Positions 1 through 11,760 of a stretch of 64,000 nt of DNA are shown here, in pieces. Numbering within the stretch: the first letter of the stretch is position 1; every line of letters starts with the position of its first letter. A model generated the notes under the pieces. That model ran no database searches and was not told the origin of the DNA. It saw only the letters and a list, made by a program, of their open reading frames with translations. Source of the DNA: Agriotes lineatus (taxonomy: Eukaryota > Arthropoda > Insecta > Coleoptera > Elateridae); NCBI GenBank assembly GCA_940337035.1, contig CALNHX010005296.1, positions 45,668 to 109,667 of the forward strand, given 5' to 3'. The translations under genes and the position numbers were made by a program.

Positions 1-1880
1 GGCTTTATTGTTCAATACAGTTTGCAAAATAACTAGTTAAAAATAACAAAAACGCAGAGAATTCAAAACTGTTTTTATTAGAAATAAAATCGTGAAGAAA
101 ATTTCAAAGATATTAAATAAAAGACGTTTCCACTGATAAATAAAGCAAATCGAATGAAAACGCCAAGACAAACTGTTGTATAAACAAAGAAGCCTCCACT
201 CAGAAGAAATGGCGATTATCGACTTTTCTCGATCAGTCGAGCTGCGTGTAACCGGCTTATCAATAGAAATATTCTATTCAAATTTAGTGCTCAGTTGTGT
301 GAGGGGCTTTTACTGAAACTGTTCGTTAAATGTAGTACAGGTTTAAATCGTTTCGAAAAATATTTTTTGTGTTGATAATTAACCTCATATATTGTAAATC
401 AATGATAGTTGAAGAAGACTGTCACATGCACCAATCAGAAGTTATAAAAGAATTCTTACACCGCAAAGAAAAGCAGGGTACTTTTATTGCCGCTTGGTCA
501 TTGTTTGTCATTTTGACAAATGTAAAGTTTGACATATAACCTAACAGTTTTCTATAATTTATTCGTTTAATTCTTCAACCGTAGATCATTCGTACAAAAC
601 ACTGCAGCATGTTTATCTTTTGTTATTTGCATTGGCTGCTAGAAGGTAATTAAAGTCGACCAGATTTTAAGAAAAGAACCAGCCCGCTACGCGTTCGTGT
701 CTATTTGATCTAGTTTAATTGCTAAACGGTCAATACTCATAAAATAAAAAAATCCTACAAGAGTTAAGCACTCGCAATCTTACTGTTAAAAAGTTTTATG
801 AAAAATACTTTTCATTTCAAAGTGTTACCAATTCAATCATTGTTGCCGATAAAATAAAAAGAGGGTAATGAAAGGTGCTTAAAGGCAACTTAGAAATTGA
901 CGTGAAAGGAAAAGGGTAAAGCCCAGTGTCCTCGAAAGCTACACATTGTGAAGCTTTTATTCAATGTTGAAAATGACATTATCATAGGAGAAATGAATTG
1001 GCATAGAGGTTCTTGCACTTTAATAATAAAAAGCAAGTTGAGAAGACAGAATTCAATTTTCTTCAGCTCACAATCATTCAAAGCATGGGATTATTTATGC
1101 TGCTGAAAATTCATAAGCCAAAAAGTTTGGATCCCATTGGAATATTTAGAAGGCATTCTTCGCACAGAGATTAATTAAAAATATAGTATATTTTCTTGGG
1201 TATCTAAATGCAAAATGTGGTTATAAGCAGTATTAGAAACGTTAAAAATGCAGAATTTTTTAAAATTTCGAACATTTTCAATTGCGTCGAATGTTGTTTT
1301 AGAAGACTATCTGCTACGTCATTAACTTATGTACGGGCAGATACTATCACTCTCAAAAGGAAGAGTCGATTAAATCATCCAATATCACAGATGGATATAC
1401 TCAGTAAAAAAAAACAACTATTAGTGGCTTTCAAACTATTAGATCAAAAAGATATGGTTGATAAGTAATGCTACTAGCTCAAAAAAATCAGCCGAAGTTA
1501 CATTCACCAACTGCAAAAAAAAACTAACGGTCGATTCTTACATATTAATGTATATTTTTCCTGCTTGCGTGCTTGCATGTGCATTTTTTCAGCTCAATCT
1601 AACAGTAATGGCAACAAGCTTGCCGCTACAGCACACTATACCTATCCGAATGACCCGCATCAAGGTCCATACATACAGCAAACTTCTCAAAAACCGCCAT
1701 TTTCGTGCCCACTGACAATGTATTAGCGATTAAACTAAGAAACGTCTTACCTTGTCAGCTAAAAGGATGAGGTTAGACGGTTTGAAAATGCGAGAATGTA
1801 CATCTTTGAACTGCACTAACCATTCAAGAAGTGATTTTCATTTATTTGGTCTTCCCGCTGACTAAAAAAGGCGAGATATT
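1..1880. other. Intergenic DNA, no feature recognised
   Basis: AT-rich sequence with only short chance reading frames of 63-86 codons, none resembling a known family and none with convincing splice context. I see no RNA gene or intact mobile element. It may hold old transposon debris. Confidence 0.5.
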
Positions 1881-1884
1881 ATGA

Positions 1885-3060
1885 GATGGTATTAAGCCCA
1901 CAACTTGGCTCTGTTGGCAGTGCAAGATAATTAACCGATTCAATAAAGCACAGAGTTGGGATATTTTGTATAATTGCAATTTTAAACAAAAATAAAATAT
2001 TTAATGCATTAATAATAAGACGCGAGAAACAGTAATAAGTCAGAGAAAGGCACGCAAAGGCAAATCATATTTCAAAGGATTTGAATTGGCTTGTAAATAA
2101 ATTAATACAATTTAAAAGGAAAGGTTTGTGCACATAGAAAGCCAGACCACATAAAATTTATTTGACACAAAAGGTTTGTTAGCTGCATTTTAAAAGGAGC
2201 GTAGTTGTTAAGTAAAAGCAAATGATAGTGAAAATAGTGAGCAAAGCAGAAAGGTAAGGCAAGATGAAGCATAATATAATATAGAAAATTGCAAAGAGCA
2301 ATGCTAGAAGAAAGCAACAGAAGAGAAAAGATAGTGACGCGAAAAGGGTGAACTCAAAAATCAGTGTATTTAAAAATAAAGTGCAATAGTGCAGACAAGA
2401 GCAGTGACAATAATAAATAAATAACGTTTGTGTGTGCAACGCTATCGAACAATTTTAATTATAAGGTTAAAGACAATAATTTAGATTTAAGAAAATTGTA
2501 AATATTAATTATGTACTCAAATTTACTTCCATTTGTAACCTTTCATTATCAGAATTAATTTCCATTAACATAAGAAAATCAACAGTAACTTAGCAACCTG
2601 ATGCTATTTTGTTTAAAACGAGAGAACAATTGAATTAATTTTTATTTGAAGTTTGTCGAATATGTGCTCCATATTTAACTACAATTTTATAATAATAAAC
2701 AAACATTTTACTAGTTAAAAAGTATTTCATTGTATTGTGCCCATCTCAGAGTACCTCTGACTGTGTTTGTGCAAGTGTCCGCCACATTAAAATATAAAAT
2801 TTTTCAATCCCATCTGTGGCTGAGGTTCGGCAGCGAGCACATGAAGGTTCCGAGGTTTGATTGCGAATGGATTAGTCATTGGAGCCTAGAGATCGGCACT
2901 GTAGGTGATCAGAAGAGTCTACAAGAACGTCTCAACCAACGTATGCACCTGGGGGAGCATCCCCAGCAGGAGGTTAAAGCAGCATCACTGCGAGCAGCTC
3001 CGAAGCCATCATTACGAGGATTAGGCCTGCAATTTGAGGGTTAGGTTTGGGATAATGCAC
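1885..3060 (+). repeat. LTR-retrotransposon 3' region, copy A
   Basis: A non-coding stretch that resembles two other places in this window: about 6235-6660 and the segment between the pol remnant and the 3' LTR of the Ty3-type element (about 57270-58330). Shared landmarks include TGGTATTAAGCCC followed by GGCTCTG, then AAAGCACAGAGTTGGG, then a stretch around GCAAAGAGCA; the last part (2730-3020) matches the segment just before the 3' LTR around 58150-58330 more weakly. I infer the tail of an LTR element whose coding part is missing. The 104-codon frame at 2730-3044 lies inside this repeat and is probably not a gene. Confidence 0.55.
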
Positions 3061-3062
3061 CA

Positions 3063-3775
3063 AACTACAAGATCAAACTTTCCCAGAGAGGCCTAGCGTA
3101 TTTCCAAGGTCCCAGTTACTTCGTGTTTTTCGAAAATCGAGTGGCGTCAGAAGATTGTGCCGGGTTTGGCGAGAACCGAAGCGTCCATAAACAATTGAAA
3201 GAATTGGCGCACCTTCTACGTCAGAACAAGCAAGAGGCGGTAACGTCATCCTAAAAAACAAGCAAGGGAATGTGTTTTTATTAGTTACCAAGCGGGGAAA
3301 GTTCAAATAACTTACCTGACCCGTTTTCCACAAAATTTTCACTCTTAAACGTTCAAAGAATCGCTAAAGCACTGGTGACATTTTGTGTCATCTGTCAGAT
3401 TGTGAATTATATGATCTACTAAAAACCCTGAAAGTCAAATAACCTAAAATTTATGGCGATAGTACAATTCTGCTCCCATCTGAGAATAGAGCTTGTGTTT
3501 TGCCGAGAGCTAGCGTAAATAAATATTTCAATTAAATAAAATAGACAGAAGGGCATTCAACCATTTTTACTTGTTCATTAAATATTGCATTTCATTTTAA
3601 CCAGCCGTAATTGATTGACAGGCAAAGTAAAACCACAGTACAAAAGTATTAAATCTGAGATTGTTGTGCGATTTATAAATTGCCCAAAATTTAACTTATT
3701 AAGATATTTATTTAATATTACAAACATTGCATTGCAATATGGGTTCAAAATTGCGATCATTCATTAGTACACTAC
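3063..3775 (+). repeat. LTR-like segment following copy A
   Basis: Aligns by eye with 6790-6872 plus 7172-7460. Shared blocks run in the same order: a TCTGTCAGATTG block, an ATTCTG...CCCA-CTGAGA block, a TGTGTTTTGCC block and an ATTGACAGGCAAAGT block. It directly follows the copy A 3' region, which is where a 3' LTR would sit. I could not fix TG...CA ends or a target duplication, so calling it an LTR is inference. Confidence 0.45.
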
Positions 3776-4308
3776 AAGCTTGAACTGTCCCGCTATTTGG
3801 TGTCATTTTCTGTGCCCACTGCATAGTGAAAATCAATGATTTTGAAGGATATACAATGGTTTCTACTGAAAATGTCGTATAACTAAATAGGGGAAATTGT
3901 TTCTATGACAATTCCAGTGACGTACATCACAGGAGTTTCATTTTGTCGTTTCATCTGTCAAAGAAAAGGTTAAGTGAGCAACTATAGTCATTATCTACAT
4001 GATTTTCACAATTACTTCTCAAAACTTTAAAATTCGTACAAATACTATTACGGCCAAAAAATTTCGCACGGTTTGTTTGCCGTGTGTATGTATGGTTTTA
4101 TCAAGTGGATTAGAGTCACTCAATTATCAGTTGTACAACTGACATTCTGTCTTTAAAGTTTAAAATTCCGAATCAGGTTCTAAGCGAGGCTGAAAAAGGC
4201 TTTTTGCTATCGCAAAACTAGAAGAGAGATGGTCACTGCAATGTGCAAATAGACGGGATGATCTATATTTCCAAGCTTACTATATTTACGGACCTTTGGC
4301 CCGCATTA

Positions 4309-4573
4309 GCGTCACTAGATCAACATACTAAAGTGTAAGGTACTGCCATTAGTGATTTTTTTATATCTATCCTTCTCGCACAATTTTCTCAAACTGGGGA
4401 TAAAAAACAATCTTAACAATAATTTGACTTTAAAGCAGTGCCATTACACCAAAAAGAAAATCCCGAAAAACTCTTATTGCACTTGGGAAATTTGTATTTT
4501 TTATTTTTTCTTACATTCTCACGCGAAAAATGAAATGGCGGTACCTTACACTTAGTGTATTAATCTAGTGACC
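4309..4573. mobile_element. 265-bp MITE, PIF/Harbinger-like
   Basis: The ends form an imperfect terminal inverted repeat of about 40 bp. The left end reads GCGTCACTAGATCAACATAC; the right end in reverse complement reads GGTCACTAGATTAATACACT, and both continue into GTGTAAGGTAC-GCCATT. Both sides carry TTA (4306-4308 and 4574-4576), the target-site length and composition usual for PIF/Harbinger elements. The interior has no coding potential beyond a chance frame, so this is non-autonomous. The superfamily call rests on the TTA alone. Confidence 0.6.
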
Positions 4574-5360
4574 TTAGCCCGCATCGTTTTGCAGTGCTGT
4601 CTATCGGCAATGGTATAAACTTTGCTGTTACAGGATGGTATGGTTGTCCACGTCATCTTTGCGAGCGCCATCTAACAGTAATGACACAAATTTTACTGCT
4701 ATATGCGAGTAAGTTCATTCCCAATTCAATTTAGAAAATGTAAAACCTATTTTAATTGGAACAAAGCCATCTATAGGGTCGGCTAGAAAGCTGGTATTTA
4801 TAAAAAAGAAACGTTTTTGGTAAACTACAATAATAATTATTGATTTAAACTTTTTTCGGCTCATACTGATATTGAAATCAAAGGCTTTTCCAAGCGATAG
4901 TAGAAAAAATATTCAACGTGTGTCCGGAAAAGCAGTATTACAGGTGTAAATGTCAAAAACCATTGTGGATTCTGCCCCTACTCGGTCGAAAACGTGTTTT
5001 AGATACATTTGAAATTAAAAAATGTAACCAGTGCGCTAACAGCAGCTTTTTCTCCTATTCTGTGCAAAATGTCGAACAATTTTATAAAAAAAATAGGCGT
5101 AGAATTGAAAAATATAACATCGTACTGAAATTGGTAACTGCAGAAAATTTTCAGTTTTTTTTTAGATCTGTAAATAGTTTTCATTTAGTTAATTTTGACC
5201 ATACCGTTATGAAAAATTAAATAAAACTGAATTGTCTTAGTGTAGCCAGTATAGCGGGTGACAATTATACTAGAGCCATGGTTATATCTAATTATTTATG
5301 AATAGATTTGGATGAAATTTTACTTTTGGACACTAGACATAATTTTTATTGACAGGTAGA

Positions 5361-5866
5361 TATAGTTAGAGCCGTCGCCTTCCGGTTTCACCGGAAGTGC
5401 CATTAAATTTCGTTTCTTAAATGGATTAACCTGTATATTTTATGTTTTTTTTTTGAAATGTAAGGTTCAAATTACATATAATGGTCTTGCCATTTTTTTA
5501 ATTTTCAAAAAAAAAATTTTTTTTCTCAGGCCGTGACTGTAGAAAATCTGTTCTAATTGACTCTAATAATTCATAATAATAACTATTTCACCAATTAGAT
5601 CAATTAAAAATGGCTCATAAACTAATAAAGTTTGCAAAACGATATACGTCATTCACTACTCTTTATCTTTACCTAAAACTGAAAAATGTTTGATTAATAT
5701 ATTTTTTTTTACATTTTTGTGTAATATCTAAGTAAATTTGGCAACACTTTCGTATGTAATTTGAGCTGTAGATTCCGAAAAACGTAAAATGCACAGGGAA
5801 ATTTATTGAAGATATCGAAGTTAATGACATTTCCGGTGAAACCGGAAGTCGGTCATGTTGACTATC
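5361..5866. mobile_element. Inverted-repeat element with CCGG palindromes near its ends
   Basis: The left arm (about 5361-5452) and right arm (about 5776-5866) are imperfect inverted copies of about 90 bp. Each arm contains the palindrome CTTCCGGTTTCACCGGAAG or a one-base variant, followed by a block ending in a TTTTATGTTTTT or TTTTACGTTTTT run. No transposase is present between the arms. The outer ends and target duplication are unclear, so the superfamily is unknown. Confidence 0.5.
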
Positions 5867-6234
5867 TCTGTCTGCCAAACCGAAATTATGTTTAATGTAC
5901 TTACAACAAATTTAATCAAAATCAGTTGATAAATAAATGAGACAGAAACAATGGCCCTGGTCTCATTGTCACTCGGTATATCTATTATTTGAAGTTGAAG
6001 TATCATTACAGAACACTTATTAGATTTTTTTAGTAATTAAAATTACTTTCTTTAGGCGTATTACAACCACTCTTATCTAAAGTGGCAATTATATTATTTA
6101 CATTAGTCTATGTTGAGTAGGAGGGTACGCACAACTGTAAATTAATGGATACATTTCCTTCGCTCAAGGCTAAAACTAACGTTGATATACAGAGTGATTA
6201 CATTCCACAAAAAGTGTGATCAACTGATATATAT

Positions 6235-6660
6235 TGAAATGGTTTTAAACCCACAATTTGGCTCTGTTTGCAGTGCGAAATCGTTAATCAAGTCAATAAA
6301 GCACAAAGTATGTAATTGCACTTTAAACAGTAATAAAATTATTAAATGCATTGGTAATGATATGCAAGAAGCAGTAATTAGATGGATAAAGGCACGCATA
6401 AGCAAAGTATATTTTAGAGGGTTTAAATTTGAAGTTTGAGTAAGGTAAAATAATTAAAATGATATGTTTGTGCATATTGAAAGCCAGACCAAACGAAATT
6501 AATTGACACAAATGGTTTGTTATGTGCATGGTAAATGAGCGTAGTTATTAATAAAAGCACAGACCGGTGAAAAGGCAAGCAATCTGAAAGGTAGATGAAA
6601 GCAAGATAAGGATAAAATAGAAATTGCAAAGAGCAGTCCAGAATCTGCGAATTTGCAAGA
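6235..6660 (+). repeat. LTR-retrotransposon 3' region, copy B
   Basis: Close relative of the first half of copy A (1885-2340). It shares the AACCCACAATTTGGCTCTG block, a CAATAAAGCACA block, a run of AAAGGCACGCA, the AAAGCCAGACCA block and the GCAAAGAGCAGT end. The second half of copy A is missing here, so this copy has an internal deletion before the LTR-like segment that follows. Confidence 0.55.
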
Positions 6661-6779
6661 ATTTCCAAGCCACCAGAAACAACTGATTGTTGGCGTCTAT
6701 CTACGTCACACCTATAAACAAATTCGTAGAGGTTTGTTGCCAAGCGCTATAATTAAATCAATTTACCTTGCTTCATTTC

Positions 6780-7470
6780 ACGATTTTAAACATTTAAATT
6801 GACGCTAATTGCACTGGCGAAAGTTCTGTGTTTATTTGTCAGATTGAGGTTACGAATAATACGTGGTTAGAGCATATATCTAATACTTACTATATTGCTA
6901 GCGGCTATGAGTGGGAAACTCACCGATGAAGTGAGACACACAACCAACTCCTCCATGTATACGGTGAGCTGTGCGCAAGCGCGGCGGCGTCGTCCGCCCA
7001 ATGGGGAAGTGGTCAAGTTTAAAATTCGCTTCTAAAGGCGGAGTTCGAATTCCCACGCATGCGCATGAGACGCGTTATACTCCAAGTGATACTATGTCGG
7101 CGCCGTAATGTTTTCTGAAGTTTCCAGGCCCTACCAGCAATATATGTGTAATATATATATATGGGTTAGAGTCGCGCATATGAGCTACTTTGGGACGGTT
7201 AGTCTAAAATTTAAAATAATTTACGAATATAGCAGAATTCTGAACCCACCTGAGAGGACATTCTGTGTTTTGCCTTGAGTTAGCCTAAAGAGTATTGCAG
7301 TTTAGTAAAATATTAAGAAAGGGGTATTTAACCACTTTATTTTAAAAAGTAATAAATACACTTCGTTCTTAATTAGCCTAAAAATTATTGACAGGCAAAG
7401 TTAGCACAATAATATACTTGAAAATTGTAATGTTTTTGATCGAATTTAAATTATGTAATTTTGTACCATA
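6780..7470 (+). repeat. LTR-like segment following copy B, split by a SINE
   Basis: Homologous to 3335-3650 in order and orientation, but interrupted by a 291-bp insertion (6873-7163). With the insertion and one target copy removed, the alignment with copy A continues without a break, which shows that the SINE arrived later. Confidence 0.5.
6873..7163 (+). mobile_element. SINE-like insertion with tRNA-like promoter
   Basis: Flanked by a direct repeat GGTTAGAG (6865-6872 and 7164-7171), consistent with target-primed insertion. It ends in an (AT)-rich simple tail and contains a pol III type B-box-like GAGTTCGAATTCC near 7044-7056, preceded at the usual distance by an A-box-like GTGGTCAAGTTT. 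The tRNA-like part lies in the middle, not at the 5' end. The inserted DNA is more GC-rich than its surroundings. Confidence 0.55.
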
Positions 7471-8341
7471 ATAACATAGGCAGTTCATCGCAATATATAC
7501 AAAAATGTTTTTTCACACCAAAGGACTTTCATGGAATTTTATAAATTGAATAGTTTTGGAGAAAATTCCCAAAGCTTAAGTTTAAATTCTAAAATGTTAT
7601 ACCTAATGTAATGTAAAAACCTAACAGGCATTAAATTTTTACCACGTTTGTAAATTTTCTACAAACTGCTTGAAAATACATGGAACAACAATAGTTATTT
7701 ACGCATCAAGGGAAGTAAGTAGCTTTTACCAGTCGAGAATGAGTTCGAGACCGGTTGTAGATAGTTACTTCCCGAGCATGCTTATAGTATTTTTCTACAT
7801 GCCCAACAAAAATTTGAATAATTTTCATTATTATATATATTTTTTTAAATTTACGGTTATACCCTAACCCTACTTATATTAACAAGTTTCTACATTTCAA
7901 ATAGGTTAGGATCAGTTAAGTTCAAACTCGTTCAAATCACTTACAAAATGACTGTAATAACACGTAATTCATTTACTCCCTTGTGGAATAGGTTTTACCT
8001 TACTTTCTTAATGTCATGACAACCAATAAACAAACAGTAAAATCAACTTACCTGCAATGGATATGTCAAAGTAAGTGTAACTTACTAGATGGGCATGGAG
8101 AAATATTAATTTTTTGCATAGTGATCATAAAAGTTGTTTTTTTAAAGAAACATAGTAAATAAAGTAATATTTTATTAATTGGTGCTATAAAATTGTGAAT
8201 TGTCAATTTGAAAGGTGTAAATTCTGAAGTTGCTTTCGACCAAATTTCGAGTTTCCAGATATCATTATTCAAAAAATAACGTTTACTTGTTTGATTAGCC
8301 TTAAAACTAATATAAAAGGGACCGCTTTTATTACTAACGCA
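7471..8341. other. Intergenic DNA, nothing recognised
   Basis: AT-rich, with only short chance reading frames. No family, repeat partner or RNA gene seen. Confidence 0.45.
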
Positions 8342-8561
8342 TGTCCCAAAAGTTTTCGGAAAATTTTCAAAATAGACCTACAGTGAATAACGTCCGATCC
8401 AGTTGCCGTTGGAAACAAATTGTATCAAATTGATTGACGTTTGACATAACATGTCAGTTTTGTATTAAACATAGTTATAAGGTTATGTTGTTGACATGCA
8501 AAATAAATAAAAATTATACAAAATCTTTAACCATTACTTTTTTCCGAAAACTTTTGGGACA
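8342..8561. mobile_element. 220-bp MITE with perfect 22-bp terminal inverted repeats
   Basis: Begins TGTCCCAAAAGTTTTCGGAA (8342 onward) and ends with its exact reverse complement at 8561, perfect over 22 bp. The flanks are CGCA on the left and TAAG on the right, so no clean target duplication is visible. No coding capacity. The terminus is reminiscent of Tc1/mariner-type MITEs, but that assignment is only a guess. Confidence 0.65.
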
Positions 8562-9815
8562 TAAGTTAGTCGTACAAATAAGTATTTCGAGACAGTTAAA
8601 TTTAATTTCATTTATTCCCTACAATGGTTATTTTGAGATCATGTTGTAATTACGGCATTAAATTTAAAATTGTTAGTTTTACATACTGATATTTTAAGTC
8701 GATAGCTTAAATTACAATTTCAGGCTAACACCTGTGCAATCGCAAATGACATAAACATATAACGCCAAGGGCGATATCTGAGATATAGTATACACGCTAT
8801 TCAAGCAATTTCGAATTATTTAAATACTCGCACTTTTGCGGTAATAACAATTGAGCCAAAGATTGATTTGGTAGGCTCAGGTTGAGTTGCTAAGATCTTA
8901 ACGTCGATAAAAACAGAGCTGATAATGGCCTGTACTTACAGTTTAATTAATGATGAAGTCCAGCGATCGGCAGGGGAGCCCTGTTCGTTGCATTTTTCTA
9001 TGAAGACTCAAAGCCAACTGACTCCATGATTCTCAGAATCGCAAGGTGGACGCTCGAAAAACGAACTACCATCAAAAGAAAGCAAATTCTTAGCCACATA
9101 CAGGCGCCAATTCGGAAAACTGGTTAGCTCAAGGAAGAGCCAAAACGTTAGCTCCGGGATGCTGAATTTAAGCCTTCGTGGGAACCCAAATAGCTGCTTG
9201 ATTTATGAGTCAATACTAGCGGTTTCTAGGCTAAACTAGCCCATAGTAAACGGCCGGAAAATTAGAAAATGAAATTACCACGCAAAAGCATTCTTACAGA
9301 TGATGTTCACGGCTTAATTTAAAAGACGCATGGCAGCGATTTCGATGAGCGGAAGTGCAGAGCCTAGATGGCCTAAATAACCAAAATTAATACTCAAAGA
9401 ATAAAATTAGAAAAAAAAACGCTTTTACCAACGCTGGAAGAGCGCCCTCGAACAGTGCTACAAACGGCTTCGCTTGCTTGAAAAACAAACAACGAAAGCC
9501 GAAAACTCAAAAAATCAATACTATACCAGCTATTCAACTTTTTTCACAGCCAACGCGGATCGAAAATCGACGACAAGTTCAGACGCGAAAATATGCAGGT
9601 GTTTATCGCTCCGCACACACGCCTGCTGCGATTAGCTTGAATTTTCTTGCTACAAAATATAGCTACAAAGTAGTCCGAAAATCGGTGTTAAATGCATTAA
9701 TGCGCTTTTGAAATAAAATTGAAACTAGACGTTACAAAGGATAGTAATTAGTATGGAGGTAGTAAATCAGAATACCAATTTGCCTAATTTAGTTTTGAAA
9801 CTACTTTTCGTTATG
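8562..9815. other. Intergenic DNA, unassigned
   Basis: No recognisable gene. The 77-codon frame at 9478-9711 shows no domain. The 8900-9480 stretch has higher GC than its surroundings and could be a degraded mobile element, but I cannot name it. Confidence 0.4.
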
Positions 9816-9950
9816 CACGTGTAATTTCTTCTATGTAATTTATACACGTGTAATTTCTTCTCCGTAAAATTCTTCATACGTGTAAATACTTCCATGTGTT
9901 TTTTTTGTAATATGTAATTTTATCCCGTGTAATTTTACCAGTGTAATTCT
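9816..9950. repeat. Short degenerate tandem repeats
   Basis: CACGTGTAATTTCTTCT occurs at 9816 and 9845 (period 29), followed by decaying copies of the CGTGTAAT-TT core at irregular 25-30 bp steps to about 9950. The short divergent units without constant spacers argue for a minisatellite remnant. Confidence 0.55.
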
Positions 9951-11367
9951 GTCCTGACACCGGTCTTCCGTTGATTCCATTTTCACGCATCATTCTATGA
10001 GTATCACTAAAAACCGCAGCATCGGTGATTCTTCTTTGTAGAAAACTTCTCTGGTATTCTCTTGTCGCTATCCTATTGCAGCACCCATACATGAAGTAAA
10101 TGTTTGCATATTTAGTATTTAAAAGTTTTCTTGACATAATGTAACCAGCAATTACTGGGAATTTCGTAAATTAGGCAAATTTAAGAAATTAGATGAATAC
10201 TACCAAATAGCAAAAAGTGAAACTGTCAACTGAAACAAAAACCAATGTCAACCTATCTTTAATGACAAGACTAACATTGCCTTATTTAGATATCATTTTA
10301 ACGTTTCATAATTGCTGTAACTTGTTATGCAATCGAAAAAGTATGTCTATATACATTTTTGTCAGCGGAATAACGTTAAACTATTCTTACAAACATTTTT
10401 TAAACAAAAGTTGTTGCTAATTGCATAATATATGATCTTCTTCTATGAAAAAAGGAAAATATACATCATTGCGATGAGGCAATATATTATAACTTAGGTC
10501 GAAGGTCGTTGCATACACGATTAAAACGAAAACTATCAGTTGACTTAATAAATAGTGACAGTGAGTAAATTAATATTTTAAACAAAAGTTATTTAACCAA
10601 TAGCCAGACTTGTGGTGTACCCTTGAACTTTTAAAATTAGTTACCAAACAATGAACAACAGTGATTAGTGATTATAAGAATTCTCAGAAACTTATTAACT
10701 AACTCGCCATGAATAGCAGTCTATGCTGCACTGGCATGAATATTGTTACAAAAAACATGTTAAAGTTTTTTTTAACAATATGTATGCCAACCTAAATTTT
10801 CTCTACAACCAAGATCACGTTTAAACTCAGTCTCTAACAGGTCTCTCTGCCACTCTCAATTCCAAACGTTGCACCTTTTAAAAAAGTTTACAGTTCTATA
10901 CATTCATGTTCACTTCTACACAATACAACTCCCAATGTCAGAGCTGTCCGTTTCTAATTTGTCCTCCCAATTTCCACATTAACACCATTCCAGTCCAAGC
11001 ATCACCACTTGGAATTTCTACATCCTGGGAAGCGTCTACTCAAACACGCTCTGCCAACAGTTACTGTCGTTATCATCTTCCCACATAATTAGCTGCTTGG
11101 GTTTCTCCAAGTGCTCATCTTCATTTTTTTACGCATCAGACTTCTATTTACCTTCTTAACTCTTTCTTAAAAACACTGTGCTTTATTAATATTATTCTTC
11201 TTTCAGGTCGTACTACTGCTTCTACAGTAAACGTCAAAAAGCATTGATAATTTTAAGTAGGTAATAAAATTGTTTACACTTTACTTACATAACCCGTGAT
11301 AATTGATTTGTAAATTCAGCCTTTCGTGTTTCGCACTATTTCGTATTGAGTAGGAAAATAGGTAGAT
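9951..11367. other. Intergenic DNA, nothing recognised
   Basis: Short chance frames only. No domain, RNA gene or clear repeat boundary was found. Confidence 0.4.
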
Positions 11368-11760
11368 TGTGATTATATCCTGGCAGAAATTATTTAACAA
11401 CTCAATTAATACTTTTATAATGTGCGCGTAGCTGATCCCCATCACATTTGGGGCTTTTAGGCCCTCGTATTGATTATAAAATTCCAAGGAAGGTAAAATG
11501 CTTGACCTTTGATGTCAGAGCAAAATTTCAAAACAAATATTTTGATCGCGCACGTAGGCCCCGCGTCTTTATTCCGATAATACAATTATCCCCCCCCACC
11601 TCCCCCAAGACAACCTATAAAATAACGAGGAGTATAAATACAAACGGTTTCGCCACTAAAAGGCACTTATTTTTCAAGATTCGCCTGGGAATACAATCCT
11701 ACCTTTTGGTTCTCCAAATCCGAGCTCGCTAGACAGTCATCTGTCGTAAGCTCCCTGTGT
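11368..11760 (+). repeat. Terminal-repeat-like sequence starting TGTGA, copy 1
   Basis: Begins TGTGATTATATCCTGGCAG and resembles 41455-41960 and the arms of the foldback element at 59671-60136. Shared parts are the first 20 bases, a CAATTAAT block, a block around GTGCGCGTAGCTGAT, and a block starting ATAAAATTCCAAGG. A TATA-like GAGTATAAATAC lies near 11629-11641, where a promoter inside an LTR might sit. Whether this is an LTR or the end of a DNA element is not settled. Confidence 0.4.

Noticed and set aside
2730..3044. 104-codon frame as a gene
   Set aside because: It lies in a repeat shared with the non-coding 3' part of an LTR element and has no domain.
7030..7062. Possible tRNA gene on the + strand
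   Set aside because: The region is inside a segment with SINE-type target duplication and does not form a full cloverleaf.
9816..9950. CRISPR-like array
   Set aside because: Units are short, overlapping and divergent with no constant spacers, and the genome is clearly eukaryotic.
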